From: Flavobacterium sp. 270
GTDB taxonomy: Bacteria; Bacteroidota; Bacteroidia; Flavobacteriales; Flavobacteriaceae
Direction: 5' to 3'
Length of the DNA: 64,000 nt
NCBI RefSeq assembly: GCF_004368785.1
Contig: NZ_SODM01000001.1
Location: forward strand, 372,001 to 436,000
Shown piece after piece: positions 62,669 through 64,000 of this stretch (its first letter is position 1; each line of letters begins with the position of its first letter). Below the pieces are notes generated by a model. The model ran no database searches, was not told the DNA's origin, and saw only the letters and a list, made by a program, of their open reading frames with translations. The position numbers were made by a program, and so were the translations under genes.

Positions 62669-63106
62669 ATGAAAAATACAAACGGAATACCACAATTATT
62701 TTTACGTTTTGCCCTCGGATTGGGTTTTATTCTTCCTGTAATGGACAGAATTGGATGGATGGGAAAACCCGGTTCTGGCACAGTTGCCTGGGGAGACTGG
62801 TCGCATTTTATTGATTATACCAATACGCTTATGCCTTTTTTAAACCGATCTTTGGCAAATGTTATGGGACTAACGGCGACGATTGCCGAAGCTATAATTG
62901 GGATTTGTTTAATATTAGGATTCCAGATAAAATTGGCATCACTTGCAGGAGCATTGATCACCTTTACTTTTGCCCTATTTATGATTGCTTCATTAGGAAT
63001 TGGCGCGCCGTTTCAATATCCTGTTTTTGTATTTACTGGTGCTGCATTGGTATTATCACAAGTTGAGACCTACAAATGGAGTATTGATAGTTCTATCAAA
63101 AAATAA
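62669..63106 (+). CDS. DoxX family membrane protein
   Basis: 145 residues with four hydrophobic helices: LFLRFALGLGFILPVMDRI, VMGLTATIAEAIIGICLILGF, LASLAGALITFTFALFMIASLGI, and VFVFTGAALVLSQVE. Typical DoxX-like pattern. A -7 element TATATTTG is at 62613-62620. Inner membrane; function in the family often concerns redox or thiol stress. It precedes the convergent NAD(P)H oxidoreductase gene, separated by a strong terminator. Confidence 0.85.
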   Translation: MKNTNGIPQLFLRFALGLGFILPVMDRIGWMGKPGSGTVAWGDWSHFIDYTNTLMPFLNRSLANVMGLTATIAEAIIGICLILGFQIKLASLAGALITFTFALFMIASLGIGAPFQYPVFVFTGAALVLSQVETYKWSIDSSIKK

Positions 63107-63121
63107 AAAAACTTCTCTTAA

Positions 63122-63170
63122 AATAATAAAAAGAAGCTTGTCTCTATAAGACAAGCTTCTTTTTATTATT
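63122..63170. terminator. Very strong bidirectional terminator
   Basis: A 22-bp perfect stem (63122-63143 with 63149-63170) with a 5-nt loop CTATA, centred on AAGAAGCTTGTCT. A-rich and T-rich ends let it work in both directions between the DoxX and azoreductase-like genes. Confidence 0.9.
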
Positions 63171-63184
63171 GCTGGTTTATGTTT

Positions 63185-63865
63185 TTATTCCTCAATTTCT
63201 AAACATGTAGAAGGCAAAAAAAGACTTATAAAATGTTCTTCGATTAACTCATTAATCTTAGCATGGGCATTTTTGATCGAAAGTTCTAATGATTCAGCAT
63301 CAAATGCTTCTCCATCAACTGCAATTTCTTTAATATCTGTTATTCCGATAATATTGAAAACCGTTTTTAGATAAGGACTCTGAAAATTCATGTGTTCATT
63401 ATACTGACCTATTTCATAACCCTGCGCCCCTCTTGAAAGCAGTAAAAACAACGTTTTATTTTTTAATAATCCCATATATGGATTTTTAGGATCATTAGGA
63501 TTAAGTTCCCAAGTCTCATTGACTCTTAAAATCTGATCAATATACGCTTTTAGCGAACTTGTTACAGACCAATTGTACATTGGAGCGCCAATTACAATAA
63601 TATCGGCTTCTTTTAATTCGCTGATAAGTTCATCGCTGAATTTTAAAGCTTCTTTTTCTTCCGCTGTTCTATTAGCTTCTGGTGTAAATGCGCCGGCAAT
63701 CCATTTTTCGCTTACGTGCGGTATATTGCTTTTTGCTAAATCTCTAAATGTTATTTGAGCATCTGGTGCGTGCTGTTTCCAGGATTCAACAAAAACTTCG
63801 GTCTGTCTTCTGCTTCGGGATCTACCCTCGCGCGGACTTGAATTTAATACTAATAATTTTTTCAT
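63185..63865 (-). CDS. FMN-dependent NADH-azoreductase/quinone reductase-like
   Basis: 226 residues. Flavodoxin-like fold: LLVLNSSPREGRSRSRRQTEVFVESW is the FMN-phosphate loop, VIGAPMYNWSVTSSLKAYIDQILRVNETW the isoalloxazine loop, and LFLLLSRGAQGYEIGQYNEHMNFQSPYLKTVFNIIGI the AzoR-type C-terminal motif. It reduces quinones or azo compounds with NADH. The gene ends the window's annotated part. A short possible start (ATG at 63980) on the other strand is too short to identify. Confidence 0.92.
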   Translation of the reverse strand: MKKLLVLNSSPREGRSRSRRQTEVFVESWKQHAPDAQITFRDLAKSNIPHVSEKWIAGAFTPEANRTAEEKEALKFSDELISELKEADIIVIGAPMYNWSVTSSLKAYIDQILRVNETWELNPNDPKNPYMGLLKNKTLFLLLSRGAQGYEIGQYNEHMNFQSPYLKTVFNIIGITDIKEIAVDGEAFDAESLELSIKNAHAKINELIEEHFISLFLPSTCLEIEE

Positions 63866-64000
63866 ATTGTTAATTTCGGCAAAGCTAGTTTGATATTTAC
63901 ATACAAAAGTTAATGTAGTTCAAGAAATACAATCAAAGCTTTGGATATATAATTTTAGGTTTAAAGAGTTTTTGCAAAATGATGACATGCCAAAACATAT

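Noticed and set aside
63980..64000. Start of a possible divergent regulator at the right edge (ATG at 63980)
   Set aside because: Only about seven codons are visible, too few to support a call.

Overview
The window is AT-rich DNA from a Bacteroidota bacterium, most likely a Flavobacterium or close relative. Supporting this are a SusC/SusD pair, lipoprotein signals, LytTR/LytS signalling, many AraC-type regulators, almost no Shine-Dalgarno sequences, and promoters of the TTTG / TAnnTTTG type. I see no rRNA, tRNA, CRISPR array, insertion sequence or phage gene.

Left part (1-25.6 kb): a truncated ThuA-like gene, a GH9 glycoside hydrolase, a secreted beta-helix protein, rpiA, and a DUF2278/phospholipase-D pair. 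A TetR-controlled block follows (TetR, FabF-like ketosynthase, AraC, DHA2 efflux pump) with three copies of one palindromic operator. Then come an SDR/AraC pair and a polysaccharide-utilisation locus (SusC, SusD, beta-helix protein). An operon of PuuE-like deacetylase, VOC protein, NTF2-like protein and Old Yellow Enzyme lies divergent to its probable AraC activator.

Centre (27-46.7 kb): the highlight, a roughly 20 kb proteusin-type RiPP locus. It holds six precursors with nitrile-hydratase-like (NHLP) leaders, three of them tandem near-copies with one invariant 14-residue core. It also holds a LanM-type dehydratase that has no LanC cyclase domain, a ThiF/E1-like adenylyltransferase, and a HExxH protein. 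The export line is complete (C39-peptidase ABC, second ABC, HlyD, TolC). Regulation appears elaborate: a TPR adenylyl cyclase, a cyclic-nucleotide-binding-type protein, an AraC protein, and a divergent GNAT (LuxI/FeeM-like) / LuxR pair with a dyad between them. Two precursor promoters share a 29-bp element and a second 11-bp block at fixed spacing.

Right part (46.9-64 kb): small acidic proteins, a DUF1254 lipoprotein, a SF2 helicase, and a second TetR gene with thioesterase and SnoaL-like genes that carry the same operator as the first TetR block 44 kb away. These are followed by a PfkB kinase, an AraC gene broken by a frameshift next to a TetX-like monooxygenase, an MTA/SAH nucleosidase-like protein, a LytS/LytT two-component pair, a serine hydrolase, DoxX and an azoreductase-like flavoprotein. 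Two inverted-repeat elements lie between convergent genes at 53.0 and 56.4 kb.
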